The notes below the pieces were generated by a model. It did no database searches. It had not been told where the DNA came from and saw only the letters and a list, made by a program, of their open reading frames with translations. Positions 35,112-43,842 of a DNA stretch of 64,000 bases are shown one piece after another. Origin of the DNA: an uncultured Eubacteriales bacterium. Lineage in GTDB: Bacteria > Bacillota > Clostridia > Lachnospirales > Lachnospiraceae. Made by a program: the position numbers and the translations under genes. The stretch spans positions 181,164-245,163 of the forward strand of contig CASFBK010000003.1 in the NCBI GenBank assembly GCA_949292785.1, read 5' to 3'. The number at the start of each line of letters is the position of its first letter. Within the stretch, counting starts at the first letter, position 1.

Positions 35112-36179
35112 ATGAAACGAATCGTACTTACCGGTGGTGGAACTGCCGGACATGTTACTCCTAACATTGCATTGCTTCCCCGTTTAAAGGAACTGGGATA
35201 TGACATTCACTACATCGGCTCCTACGAAGGAATGGAAAAGAAGCTGATTGAAGATTGTGGGATTCCTTATTATGGTATCTCTTCCGGAAAACTTCGCCGT
35301 TACTTTGATGTAAAAAACTTTTCCGACCCTATTAAGGTATTAAAAGGCTACAGTCAGGCTCGCAAACTCTTGAAAAAATTAAAACCGGATGTGGTCTTTT
35401 CTAAAGGCGGATTTGTATCTGTTCCGGTTGTCTTTGCAGCAAAGCGCTGTCACATTCCGGCCATTATCCACGAATCCGATATTACACCGGGACTTGCCAA
35501 CAAACTTGCTATTCCTAATGCTTATAAGGTTTGTTGTAATTTTCCGGAAACCTTGAAATATTTACCGTCAGACAAAGCAATTCTGACCGGTTCTCCCATT
35601 CGAAGCGAGTTATTAAACGGCAATCGCCAGCATGCTTTGAACTACTGCCATTTGACCGATGGCAAACCGGTCATTCTTGTGGTAGGCGGCAGCAGCGGTT
35701 CCCAATTCATTAACGAAATTGTCCGCGGCATCCTGCCGGAGCTTTTAAAGAACTATCAGGTTATCCATCTGTGCGGAAAAGGAAATCTGGACAAATCCCT
35801 GCACGCTACCGCAGGTTATGCCCAATTTGAATATGCTAATCAGGAATTAAGCGATATGTTTGCTCTTGCAGATATTGTAATTTCCCGTGCCGGAGCAAAT
35901 TCCATCTGCGAATTACTTGCATTACATAAACCAAATATCCTGATTCCCCTTTCTGCCAATGCCAGCCGTGGTGACCAGATATTAAACGCTCATTCTTTTG
36001 AACAGCAGGGATTTAGTATGGTCATTGAAGAGGAGAACTTAAGCAATGTGGTTCTTTTAGATGCAGTACAAAAACTTTACGAAAATCGAGGTCAGTACAT
36101 CACTGCTATGAAAGAGAGTAAGCAGATGAACTCTGTAGAAACTGTGGTTCAGATTATCGAAGAGGCCGCTAAGAAGTAA
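35112..36179 (+). CDS. murG: UDP-GlcNAc:lipid I GlcNAc transferase MurG (355 aa)
   Basis: Makes lipid II on the inner face of the membrane. The N-terminal GT-B half begins MKRIVLTGGGTAGHVTPN. FSKGGFVSVPVVFAAKRCHI and the acceptor-site HESDITPGLANKLA follow, and the C-terminal UDP-GlcNAc half has VVGGSSGSQFINEIV and SRAGANSICELLAL. The ATG at 35112 has TGGAGG six bases upstream. The gene stands alone rather than in a division/cell wall cluster, behind its own promoter. Confidence 0.96.
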   Translation: MKRIVLTGGGTAGHVTPNIALLPRLKELGYDIHYIGSYEGMEKKLIEDCGIPYYGISSGKLRRYFDVKNFSDPIKVLKGYSQARKLLKKLKPDVVFSKGGFVSVPVVFAAKRCHIPAIIHESDITPGLANKLAIPNAYKVCCNFPETLKYLPSDKAILTGSPIRSELLNGNRQHALNYCHLTDGKPVILVVGGSSGSQFINEIVRGILPELLKNYQVIHLCGKGNLDKSLHATAGYAQFEYANQELSDMFALADIVISRAGANSICELLALHKPNILIPLSANASRGDQILNAHSFEQQGFSMVIEEENLSNVVLLDAVQKLYENRGQYITAMKESKQMNSVETVVQIIEEAAKK

Positions 36180-36191
36180 TAACAGAAACAA

Positions 36192-36226
36192 ACAATAGAA
36201 AGCACGCTTCGCGAACTTTCTATTGT
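36192..36226 (+). terminator. hairpin after murG, possible terminator
   Basis: 11-bp perfect stem ACAATAGAAAG/CTTTCTATTGT (36192-36202, 36216-36226). The loop contains ACGCTTCGCG. It lies 12 bases after the murG stop but has no clear T-run on the plus strand. Confidence 0.5.
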
Positions 36227-36238
36227 CATGAATAAAAT

Positions 36239-36276
36239 AATAGCCAAGCCGGAATATACCTCCATGCTTGGCTATT
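36239..36276 (-). terminator. intrinsic terminator of pgi
   Basis: 11-bp perfect stem AATAGCCAAGC/GCTTGGCTATT (36239-36249, 36266-36276) followed on the minus strand by ATTTTATT, just beyond the pgi stop. Confidence 0.8.
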
Positions 36277-36293
36277 ATCTATCTACTATCTGA

Positions 36294-37874
36294 TTAAATA
36301 TTTAACAAATCACTATATTCTTTCAGTGCTCCATCTGTTTCATGTGCCAATACACGCTTTGCTAATACCTTGCCAAGCTGTACGCCTTCCTGGTCGAAGC
36401 TGTTGATATTCCATACAAATCCCTGGAACATAACTTTATTCTCAAAGTGCGCCAAAAGTGCTCCAAGAGTCTTAGGATTTACCTGGTCTCCGATGATAAT
36501 ACTTGATGGACGTCCGCCTTCAAAGCTCTTGTTACGGTCTTCATCCGCTTTACCACACGCAAAAGCAACAATCTGCGCAACTACGTTTGCACACAATTTC
36601 TGCTGGCTTGTGCTGTCCTGAATCAGAACATCTCTGCCCATCTGATTATTCTTGAATCCAACAAACTGAAGCGGCACAATATCAGTACCCTGATGAAGCA
36701 ACTGATAGAAGGAATGCTGACCATTCGTTCCCGGCTCTCCGAAAATAACAGGACCTGTCTGATAATTTACCGGCTCACCAAAACGGTTCACGGATTTTCC
36801 GTTTGATTCCATATCAAGCTGCTGTAAATGAGCAGGGAAACGATTCAATGCCTGTGAATACGGAAGAACTGCGGTATTCTGATATCCCAGCACATTACGC
36901 TCATAAACACCAATCAATGCATCTAACATTGCAGGATTTTCAAGTAAGTCCTTATTCTTAGCTAATTTGTCTTCTTCCGCTGCACCATCTAAGAACTGTG
37001 CAAATACCTCCGGTCCAAATGCCAGTGATAAAACTGCACCACCTACTGCAGAAGTAGAAGAGAAACGTCCTCCGATATAATCATCCATATAGAAAGCAGC
37101 AAGATAGTCATCGCTCTTTGCCAATGGGGATGTCTCGCTTGTAACCGCAATCATGTGCTTAGAAGCATCTAATCCTGCGTTCTTTAATGCATCTTTTACA
37201 AAAGATTCATTCGTCAATGTCTCAAGGGTTGTACCGGATTTTGAAACCAGCACAAAAAGTGAGTGTGCTACGTCAATGGTATTTAACACTGCTGCAGCAT
37301 CATCCGGGTCCACATTACTGATAAATTTTGCTTCCATTTTAAAGGTATTATTTACTTTCGCCCAATTCTCAAGCGCTAAATACATTGCGCGAGGTCCAAG
37401 GTCACTACCTCCAATACCAATCTGAACAACCGTTGTGAATTTCTCACCTGCTGCGTTTGTAATCTCACCGCTATGTACTTTGTTTGCCAGCTCTGCAATT
37501 CTCTGCTGCTGCTCTACATAAAATGTACGCTTATCCACTCCATCGGCTACAACAGCTTCTCCTAACTGTCCACGGGTCATATGGTGAAGTACACGACGTT
37601 TTTCTCCGGTATTTACAACTTCTCCGTTGTAAAGAGCCTCAAACTTCTCTGCCAGTTGAGTCTCTTCTGCCAATTTTGCAAGTGCTGTAAGCACATTGTC
37701 ATCCACTTGTTTTGCAGCATAATTATAAACAAGTCCTTCTGCCATAGGTACGCTGTATTTCTTTACACGCTCTGTTCCATTTTCTCCAGTCATAGCCTCT
37801 GCCAGATTTACACGCGCTACCTTGGAAAGTTCCTGATAGGAATCAACGGTATCCAAATTGTTCCAATTAATCAT
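36294..37874 (-). CDS. pgi: glucose-6-phosphate isomerase (526 aa)
   Basis: Interconverts glucose-6-phosphate and fructose-6-phosphate. GIGGSDLGPRAMYLALENWA, then VSKSGTTLETLTN and the phosphate/base region RFSSTSAVGGAVLSLAFGPE, and C-terminal FVWNINSFDQEGVQLGKVLA are family signatures. Its length is that of the long (E. coli-type) form. AAGGAGG precedes the ATG and a good sigma-A promoter lies upstream, so it is monocistronic. Confidence 0.98.
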   Translation of the reverse strand: MINWNNLDTVDSYQELSKVARVNLAEAMTGENGTERVKKYSVPMAEGLVYNYAAKQVDDNVLTALAKLAEETQLAEKFEALYNGEVVNTGEKRRVLHHMTRGQLGEAVVADGVDKRTFYVEQQQRIAELANKVHSGEITNAAGEKFTTVVQIGIGGSDLGPRAMYLALENWAKVNNTFKMEAKFISNVDPDDAAAVLNTIDVAHSLFVLVSKSGTTLETLTNESFVKDALKNAGLDASKHMIAVTSETSPLAKSDDYLAAFYMDDYIGGRFSSTSAVGGAVLSLAFGPEVFAQFLDGAAEEDKLAKNKDLLENPAMLDALIGVYERNVLGYQNTAVLPYSQALNRFPAHLQQLDMESNGKSVNRFGEPVNYQTGPVIFGEPGTNGQHSFYQLLHQGTDIVPLQFVGFKNNQMGRDVLIQDSTSQQKLCANVVAQIVAFACGKADEDRNKSFEGGRPSSIIIGDQVNPKTLGALLAHFENKVMFQGFVWNINSFDQEGVQLGKVLAKRVLAHETDGALKEYSDLLNI

Positions 37875-37921
37875 GATTTGTGCCTCCTTAAATCAATATC
37901 TCATAACTTCTCATCGCAGAA

Positions 37922-37950
37922 ATTATACTATTAAATCATTTTTAATTCAA
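37922..37950 (-). promoter_or_regulatory. sigma-A promoter of pgi
   Basis: Minus strand TTGAAT (37945-37950), 17 bases, TATAAT (37922-37927). Leader of about 40 bases. Confidence 0.78.
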
Positions 37951-38005
37951 GCATAACAGAAAAGTAGTTTTAACCTACCCATCTCTATTGCTGTTAGAAT
38001 TTTCT

Positions 38006-38422
38006 CTATTTTGTTAATTTCTGATAAATCTCTTCCACTTCATCTTCACTCAGTTCCAGATGATTCCACGCAAACTTCTCCTGATTTCCATCTTCCTTAT
38101 AACGTGGTAACAGATGCATATGGAAGTGAAATACGGTCTGTCCTGCCGCTTCTCCATTGTTCTGTGCAAGATTAAATCCATCGCACTCTAGTCTCTGTGT
38201 CATTTCTGACGCCATCTTTTTTGCCAGTTTCATGGCATCAGCGGCAACTTCTTCCGGAATCTCATAAAGGTTTGCATAATGCTCCTTTGGCAGAATCAAT
38301 GCATGACCTTTGGTTGCCGGACTGATATCCATAATAACTCGAAACTGTTCATCTTCATAAATCGTTCTTGATGGAATCTCACCCGCTGCAATTTTACAAA
38401 AAATACAATTTGTGTCTTTCAT
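38006..38422 (-). CDS. HIT family protein (138 aa)
   Basis: Histidine-triad nucleotide hydrolase/transferase. CIFCKIAAGEIPSRTIYEDE, then PATKGHALILPKEHYANL and the catalytic triad motif VFHFHMHLLPRY are present. The N-terminal CxxC of zinc-binding HIT proteins is retained (CIFC). The physiological substrate is likely an AMP-linked amine. AGGAGG lies before the ATG. It is separate from pgi. Confidence 0.95.
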   Translation of the reverse strand: MKDTNCIFCKIAAGEIPSRTIYEDEQFRVIMDISPATKGHALILPKEHYANLYEIPEEVAADAMKLAKKMASEMTQRLECDGFNLAQNNGEAAGQTVFHFHMHLLPRYKEDGNQEKFAWNHLELSEDEVEEIYQKLTK

Positions 38423-38465
38423 CTATGTTACCTCCTGTTTCTGCTATATACTTATCATGCTATGC

Positions 38466-39458
38466 TTATCCAAATAAAAATATTTGATCTAACATCTTTA
38501 ACGTCTTAAAATTACCCTTTGCCGTCATAGCTCCCGTCATAAATGCTCTCTGGAAGGTCATTCTTCCCTGAATAATTTCTTCCATCACATTGCTAGACAG
38601 CTTTGCCAATACATCTACCGTATCCTCCTCACCATAATGAACATTCAGTTCTTCATTATGGACATTCAGCGTCAGCGGCTTCTTCTTTCCTTCTATCATA
38701 AAGGTATACACAGCAGAAAAATCCTCCTGTGGCACGAAATCATCCTTTAACTCCCGGATATATGCCACATCTTCCTCCGCTTCACTCTTCCCCATCATAT
38801 CCTTAAACATACTGGTCAGCTCTTCAATGTCTTCCTTTTGTTTCTTTACATAATTATCATTCGATACGAACTTGGAAAGCTGTTCACTTTCCTGGGGAGT
38901 CAATTCCAACTGCTGTGTCCTGAGTACGGACTGCTTCACCGCCTGATTACTGGTAGGAAGATTCTTAATCTTCTGTGAGATTGTTCGATACAGATTTTCT
39001 GCCTTTTTCTCTATAATAAGGGTATAGTCATGATTCATTTCAAAGGAAACCAAATCGTCCACATATCCGCATAATCCGTCACAAGGAAGTCCGCCCAAAA
39101 TCTCCCAGGCATTAGAAAGGGTAAGTTCTCCCTCCCGTTCTCCATATGTAGTAGACATTACGATTGGCTGCATATAAGTTGTTGCTATCTTCTCTTTATC
39201 CGCATACAGCCAGCAGGCATCCAGAAACTGCTGCATATATCCGCCAATCCCTAACCATTCTACCGTAGTCGCCAGAATAATTCCATCTGCATCTTTAATA
39301 GTCTGCGGCAAAGTGGAAATGCTGTTCTTATGCTCAAATATATTGTAACGCTCTACATTTACTCTTAATTCTGTCAATACTTCCTGCATTTTATTAATGA
39401 CGTACAAAGTAGGATCATCCATCAATCCTCTTCCGCCATAATAGATATTTACCTTCAT
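38466..39458 (-). CDS. flavodoxin-like reductase fused to SCP2 sterol-binding-like domain (330 aa)
   Basis: The N-terminal half (MKVNIYYGGRGLMDDPTLYV, then DADGIILATTVEWLGIGGYM) has the flavodoxin/NADPH-dependent FMN reductase fold pattern. The C-terminal 100 residues (AVYTFMIEGKKKPLTLNVHN to MTAKGNFKTLKMLDQIF) match an SCP2-type lipid-binding domain, with the GAMTAKGN signature. The fusion suggests a flavoprotein acting on a hydrophobic compound, but the substrate is not known. TTTGGAGG precedes the ATG. Confidence 0.82.
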   Translation of the reverse strand: MKVNIYYGGRGLMDDPTLYVINKMQEVLTELRVNVERYNIFEHKNSISTLPQTIKDADGIILATTVEWLGIGGYMQQFLDACWLYADKEKIATTYMQPIVMSTTYGEREGELTLSNAWEILGGLPCDGLCGYVDDLVSFEMNHDYTLIIEKKAENLYRTISQKIKNLPTSNQAVKQSVLRTQQLELTPQESEQLSKFVSNDNYVKKQKEDIEELTSMFKDMMGKSEAEEDVAYIRELKDDFVPQEDFSAVYTFMIEGKKKPLTLNVHNEELNVHYGEEDTVDVLAKLSSNVMEEIIQGRMTFQRAFMTGAMTAKGNFKTLKMLDQIFLFG

Positions 39459-39522
39459 ATACTGCCTCCAAATTTTTCACTATCCTTAGTATATAAATTT
39501 TCCCGGATAAAATCAATCTTTT

Positions 39523-40647
39523 TCAGCAAAATAGATATTCCTCTATTCCGAATCTTACCCAATCATTTGCGTTGAGTTTTCTGATTCGATGGTGTTCTAA
39601 CAACTCTCCATTCACATATGTTCCATTGGTGGAGTTTAAGTCTTCGATATAATATTCTCCCGCTCTTTTGGTAATTCGTGCGTGTACCCGGCTGATTCCA
39701 TCTGTTTCTATCTTTCCATCTACCTCATCAGAGTTACGTCCAAGAAAATATTCTTCTGTTTCAATCTGAAAGTCTGCACACCCATGTTCTCCCTGATAAA
39801 TCAATTTCCCCTCTGGTTTTTCCGGCTTTTTTCTCAACAATCCTGTGTGACAATCCTTTGATTGCAAGTTTTGACGCTTTTTGGGTATCTTACTTTTTAC
39901 ATATTCTTTTACCTCTAACCGGATAGCCTCTATGATAGCTGTGCATTTATCTCCCTGTATCTTCCGTATCCCGTTCCACTTTTCCTTCGTCTCGTTTTCC
40001 TTTGTTGCTTTCTCCCTTGCTCTTTTTTCCCTTTTTTCTTGCGGCAGATTCTCCTCTTCTTCCGGCTCTGTCATTTTTCTTTCAAATGCTTTCGGAAAAA
40101 TAGTTTCTTCTCTCCGGGAAACTTCCATTAATATTTCTTGAATACTGACATTTTCCTGACGAGACTTTTCGTAAACATTGTATGCCAGCTCTACACATTC
40201 TCTGTCCTGATGGTCTATCTTTCTCAATGTCTCTTCCATCCATCTTCGGAATTCTTCCGGAAAACTTCCACTCCAAAAGGGCAGATAGGTAAAATAGACT
40301 GTTTTATCCATCAAATCCACATACAGTAGTTCCTGCAACAGACAAATTCGTTCTTCCTTTAACAGAAATTCCGGTATTTTCTCACAGAGACGTTCCAGAG
40401 AAAACAAAATCTTTTTTAATTGCTCCGTTCCCATTTGTCTTCCCGCAAGATAATCCGTCAGCTGTTGTTTTCCTGTAATTTCAAACCAATACTGCACTTT
40501 TCCGTCTTGTATCATGACTTGCAGCGGCAAAAGCTGAGGTACTTTATATTTTTGAAGTATTATTAATTCATGTTCTTCTATCATGTCCTTTGTTGTTTCT
40601 ATGCACATATAGCTTTTATGAAGATTTTTTTGATATGTTATTTCCAT
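39523..40647 (-). CDS. DUF6382 and FHA domain protein of the Tad locus (374 aa)
   Basis: Residues 1-170 (MEITYQKNLHKSYMCIETTK, then VYFTYLPFW) resemble DUF6382. A long basic linker rich in Lys/Glu follows (about 190-270). The C-terminal FHA domain (about 295-370) has FLGRNSDEVD, the pThr-binding GISRVHARI and EDLNSTNGTYVNG. FHA domains bind phosphothreonine, so the pilus machine may be linked to a Ser/Thr kinase. It is the last gene of the Tad locus, two bases after the small pseudopilin gene. Confidence 0.85.
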   Translation of the reverse strand: MEITYQKNLHKSYMCIETTKDMIEEHELIILQKYKVPQLLPLQVMIQDGKVQYWFEITGKQQLTDYLAGRQMGTEQLKKILFSLERLCEKIPEFLLKEERICLLQELLYVDLMDKTVYFTYLPFWSGSFPEEFRRWMEETLRKIDHQDRECVELAYNVYEKSRQENVSIQEILMEVSRREETIFPKAFERKMTEPEEEENLPQEKREKRAREKATKENETKEKWNGIRKIQGDKCTAIIEAIRLEVKEYVKSKIPKKRQNLQSKDCHTGLLRKKPEKPEGKLIYQGEHGCADFQIETEEYFLGRNSDEVDGKIETDGISRVHARITKRAGEYYIEDLNSTNGTYVNGELLEHHRIRKLNANDWVRFGIEEYLFC

Positions 40648-40649
40648 TC

Positions 40650-40865
40650 CTATTTCTCTCCACCTTTTTCTGTCATATGTCTTAAAAATTCTATGTTCCG
40701 AAAGGAATCTGCCGGTTCAAGCTCCTGCCACCAGCTGCTGCATGTGGTACGCTCTTTTACCTCCGAATAAAGCAGGATGGTCTGATTCAGAACAAGCAGT
40801 AAACAGCCCAGTACCATCGGCATAATCAACGCTGCCTCTACGGTATAACTTCCTCTTGCCCTCAT
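40650..40865 (-). CDS. small TadE-like pseudopilin (71 aa)
   Basis: The N-terminus MRARGSYTVEAALIMPMVLG has the G-S-Y-T-V-E-A class of TadE/prepilin processing sequence directly before a hydrophobic helix (PMVLGCLLLVLNQTILLY). The remaining 40 residues are soluble. It begins one base after the second prepilin peptidase stop codon. It is probably processed by one of the two A24 peptidases encoded in the locus. Confidence 0.8.
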   Translation of the reverse strand: MRARGSYTVEAALIMPMVLGCLLLVLNQTILLYSEVKERTTCSSWWQELEPADSFRNIEFLRHMTEKGGEK

Positions 40866-40866
40866 A

Positions 40867-41280
40867 TTACCCTACCAGCATGAATGCATAAGCCGCCAGC
40901 AAAAACGGGATAAATGCAATCCGTTCCTTTCTTTTTTTCTTCTTCAGCACCAAAAGTCCCAAAGACCAGACTCCCGCAAAAAATACCCCAAGCAAAAACA
41001 ACTCCAGATTCTCATATCCGCCAAGATATACCCCTGTCACGGTCAACAAAATTCCATCTCCCATTCCTATACTGCCACGGCTAAGGAGACTCACTGCCAT
41101 GATACCGATTCCCAACAGCAATCCCCAAAGCATACTATAGACAGAGCAATTTGGGTAGAACAGATGCAGCACCACACCTACGGTGCCAAACAACAATATA
41201 TAGGTCACGGTTACTTCCTTTCGCCTGAAATCTTCTACCGCACATATAATAAGTAATAGTAATAATATAACATTCTGCAT
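40867..41280 (-). CDS. A24 family prepilin peptidase, second copy (137 aa)
   Basis: Membrane aspartyl protease that trims prepilin leaders. Asp17 (AVEDFRRKE) and Asp75 (GSIGMGDGILLT) are placed like the two catalytic aspartates of TadV/CpaA; the first segment has ED instead of the usual D-x-R context. Four to five hydrophobic segments. The ATG at 41280 is chosen: GGAGG lies eight bases upstream and the start is one base after the TadE-like stop codon. With the gene at 48031-48531 this makes two prepilin peptidases in one locus. Confidence 0.83.
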   Translation of the reverse strand: MQNVILLLLLIICAVEDFRRKEVTVTYILLFGTVGVVLHLFYPNCSVYSMLWGLLLGIGIMAVSLLSRGSIGMGDGILLTVTGVYLGGYENLELFLLGVFFAGVWSLGLLVLKKKKRKERIAFIPFLLAAYAFMLVG

Positions 41281-41281
41281 T

Positions 41282-42079
41282 TTATCTTCCTCCACATCTT
41301 GAACAGGGACTTCGTCCCTCTGCCTGCACCAACGGTATCATGTAAACGGTACGTTTTAATCCGCTGCAATTTAATTTGGCATGATAGCATTCCCCTTGAT
41401 TCGTAATATAAACAAACGGATTTGCTGTTTTCCCCTCTACACACAATTCACATGGCCGATATCCACTTGCCGCTTCCGCAGTCACGCTTTGAATGGACAA
41501 TTTTAGATGCGTACACTCCCTGCTCTTATGATAAACACTTCCCTCTGGTGTAATATATACCCATTCTCCACCACTGCCATTCATTCCTGCTCCCGACATT
41601 CCTGTCCATCTTCGGCTCCTGCTGCATTCGGTTACTGCTAACATTCTGTTCTGTAATATCCATCCCGGCAGCTTTACCTGATATGCCACTTTCATATCAA
41701 TATATGTTTCATCAATTCCAGAATCCTCCCAGGAAAACCCAGCCCATTCCAGATTTATCATAGAAATCATTCCGTCTTCCTGCGCCAATTCTTTATAAAA
41801 CAGCACTTTTACTGTATTTTCTATTTCCTGAGGTGACGTCTCTTTCTGTAATGCCGCTTCTGCTACCGCTTTATCCAACGCTTCTCCTACTATATATTGA
41901 AGCTCTAATACGCGAAATAAGAACAGAACCGTTACCATGACAAACAAAAACAATGGCAATATCAGCGCTGTTTCCACCGTCAGGCTTCCCCTCGAAAGGA
42001 AACAAAACAGTGCCCCATTTTTTAATCCGTTGCGTTTGAGAGAGCTGTTTTTATATTCCTTTCCTTTTATTTGAGGCAC
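41282..42079 (-). CDS. TadE-like pseudopilin with C-terminal Cys/His repeats (265 aa)
   Basis: A positively charged leader and GSLTVETALILPLFLFVM (residues 31-48) form a TadE-type processing site and helix. The extracellular part ends in two metal-site-like repeats: YHKSRECTHL...GYRPCELC and CYHAKLNCSGL...SPCSRC. The Y-H-x4-C...C-x-x-C pattern is seen in other secreted Firmicute proteins. The GTG at 42079 is chosen because AAAGGAGG lies ten bases upstream; the open frame to 42142 lacks an SD and would overlap the DUF5702 gene. Confidence 0.83.
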   Translation of the reverse strand: MPQIKGKEYKNSSLKRNGLKNGALFCFLSRGSLTVETALILPLFLFVMVTVLFLFRVLELQYIVGEALDKAVAEAALQKETSPQEIENTVKVLFYKELAQEDGMISMINLEWAGFSWEDSGIDETYIDMKVAYQVKLPGWILQNRMLAVTECSRSRRWTGMSGAGMNGSGGEWVYITPEGSVYHKSRECTHLKLSIQSVTAEAASGYRPCELCVEGKTANPFVYITNQGECYHAKLNCSGLKRTVYMIPLVQAEGRSPCSRCGGR

Positions 42080-42098
42080 TCTTTTCTTTCCTCCTTTT

Positions 42099-43667
42099 TT
42101 AATACGCAATTTTTCGTGTTTCGCAAAAGTAATAATTTCCATCTATTTTCTGTGCCATGGGAATTACATTAAGAAATAGCGGCGTGGCGGTATATACCGT
42201 CTGCACCTGAACCGCTGATACCATGGCATCCATACGCATTGCTTCATTTCCGGAAAACACTCTGATATTCTGTTCTACTACATCCATTGCTCGATACGTC
42301 AGTTGTCGCTCTTCTGTTGTATATAGCAGCATTTGCAAATACTCCTTGTAGTCCATTCCCTCTTCCACTTCTGCATAAGCGCTTTCGGAGACCGTTTCCT
42401 GAAGGTGGAACAAATCACTTTTCCATTGGGTACTCTCCTTGATAAGCGGCACTTTTCCACCTGATAAAAGACATCGCAGGTCCAGAATACTTTCTATATA
42501 ACACCATGCTAACAGAATTCCAATCTGTACCGCTTTTATCAAAGGGACGAAACCGGTAAATCCGACTGCCGCAACTGCCATTTTCATTGCCATTGACTGC
42601 TTCTGACTGTCCTGCATAATCGTTACAAAGTTTGCGCTTTCCCGTATTTGCAACAGCTTTTTTGCCACCGCTTCTAAATTCTGTGCATCTGAATCCTTTC
42701 CAACAATGCAGTATTCCAATTCATAATCCAGTACGTGTTCCTGCTCCTTACTATCTGTTTTGCAGGAAAAATACTGATTCAGGTATTGCACCAACCACAG
42801 CTTATCCACATCCTTTCCTTGCTCTGCTGCCATATTTCCACAGAAAAGCTCCCGGTTATCCAGACTTGTTGACGTATCTATGCTTTTTGCAGATAATTCG
42901 GCAGGGTCTTCCATTACCACAGCCAGAAGAGATGATTTCTTTAACTGTGCTACATAACCCAGAGGATTTTCCGGTAGAACCTCTCCCTTCTTGTCCTCCT
43001 CTATTTCGACACCTTCCGCTTCACCTCCGCTTTCTTCCCCTTCACCTCCGCTTTCTTCTGCTTCCTGCATTTCCACTTCCGTTCTTTCAGCCTCCGCATA
43101 TTCTCCTGCCTCTTCTTCTGCCGCAAGTGCTTCCTTCCATTTTTCCTCTAAGTCGCTGCCTTGACTCTCCAGTTCGTTCCAGACCTCTATCCGGCTTTCC
43201 ATATCTTTTACCGCACTTTGCGCCAGTTGATTCTTTGCCGCTTCGCATGCCTGCCGCCGGAATTCTGCTCCCTCTTTATCCGTCGCAAGCGTAAAGGCTT
43301 CTACCTGTGCATCCTTTAATGCCATCTGGTAGAAATGCCTTTCGTTCCCTTCTCTATAATCTTCTTCCATGAGTTGTTCTTCCAACAGTCTGACGTCCGG
43401 TTCTCCTGTTCCATAACTCATATCCAGAAACAAAAGTCCATAATATTCCCAAAGCTCCTGATTATACGCACCGAATAATGACTGCGTCTCTAATGCCAGC
43501 TTCCGCTTTGCCAGCTCCGCTAATCCATTTACTCTTGCTGCTTCTACCATACTAAATAAAAACGCCAGAATCAGCACCAGCGTCAATGCCAGAAAAATAG
43601 TGATACTTCCATTTTGCTTTTCACTATATTTTCCCTGCCTGTTCTGTGATTTTTTCAAATATATCAT
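42099..43667 (-). CDS. DUF5702 Tad-associated surface protein (522 aa)
   Basis: NGSITIFLALTLVLILAFLF at residues about 20-39 is a TadG-like anchor, followed by EAARVNGLAELAKRKLALET as in DUF5702 proteins. A low-complexity Glu/Gly-rich insert (about 185-240, EESGGEGEESGGEAEG) breaks the ectodomain. A hydrophobic helix near 360-385 (MKMAVAAVGFTGFVPLIKAV) may be a second membrane segment. The role is probably as a minor pilin or assembly protein. The ATG at 43667 lies inside the Flp pilin gene (44-base overlap); AAGGAG is 16 bases upstream, so coupling to the pilin is likely. Confidence 0.82.
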   Translation of the reverse strand: MIYLKKSQNRQGKYSEKQNGSITIFLALTLVLILAFLFSMVEAARVNGLAELAKRKLALETQSLFGAYNQELWEYYGLLFLDMSYGTGEPDVRLLEEQLMEEDYREGNERHFYQMALKDAQVEAFTLATDKEGAEFRRQACEAAKNQLAQSAVKDMESRIEVWNELESQGSDLEEKWKEALAAEEEAGEYAEAERTEVEMQEAEESGGEGEESGGEAEGVEIEEDKKGEVLPENPLGYVAQLKKSSLLAVVMEDPAELSAKSIDTSTSLDNRELFCGNMAAEQGKDVDKLWLVQYLNQYFSCKTDSKEQEHVLDYELEYCIVGKDSDAQNLEAVAKKLLQIRESANFVTIMQDSQKQSMAMKMAVAAVGFTGFVPLIKAVQIGILLAWCYIESILDLRCLLSGGKVPLIKESTQWKSDLFHLQETVSESAYAEVEEGMDYKEYLQMLLYTTEERQLTYRAMDVVEQNIRVFSGNEAMRMDAMVSAVQVQTVYTATPLFLNVIPMAQKIDGNYYFCETRKIAY

Positions 43668-43806
43668 TGATTAATGCCGTCAGCTCCTTCTTAAAGATAA
43701 TAACCAATCCAATTAATACCACCAGTATCAGAATTACTTCCACTACACCGATTCCCTCTTCTTCCGTAAGAAAGCTTTTCCATTCCTTTGCCATATACAT
43801 TTTCAT
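43624..43806 (-). CDS. Flp-type (class IVb) pilin (60 aa)
   Basis: Probably the major subunit of the Tad pilus. The short leader MKMYMAKEWKSFLTEEEG is followed by IGVVEVILILVVLIGLVIIF, a Gly then +5 Glu and a long hydrophobic helix, as in Flp1-like prepilins. The mature protein would be about 43 residues. AAAGGA lies ten bases before the ATG. The position after tadC and before DUF5702 is typical. Confidence 0.87.
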   Translation of the reverse strand: MKMYMAKEWKSFLTEEEGIGVVEVILILVVLIGLVIIFKKELTALINDIFEKITEQAGKI

Positions 43807-43842
43807 ATACTTTTTATCCTTTCTTCCTATCTTTAATAAATT

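Noticed and set aside
42632-43294. 220-codon plus-strand frame opposite the DUF5702 gene
   Set aside because: Pro/Leu-rich shadow of the Glu-rich coding strand, no ribosome site, no family resemblance.
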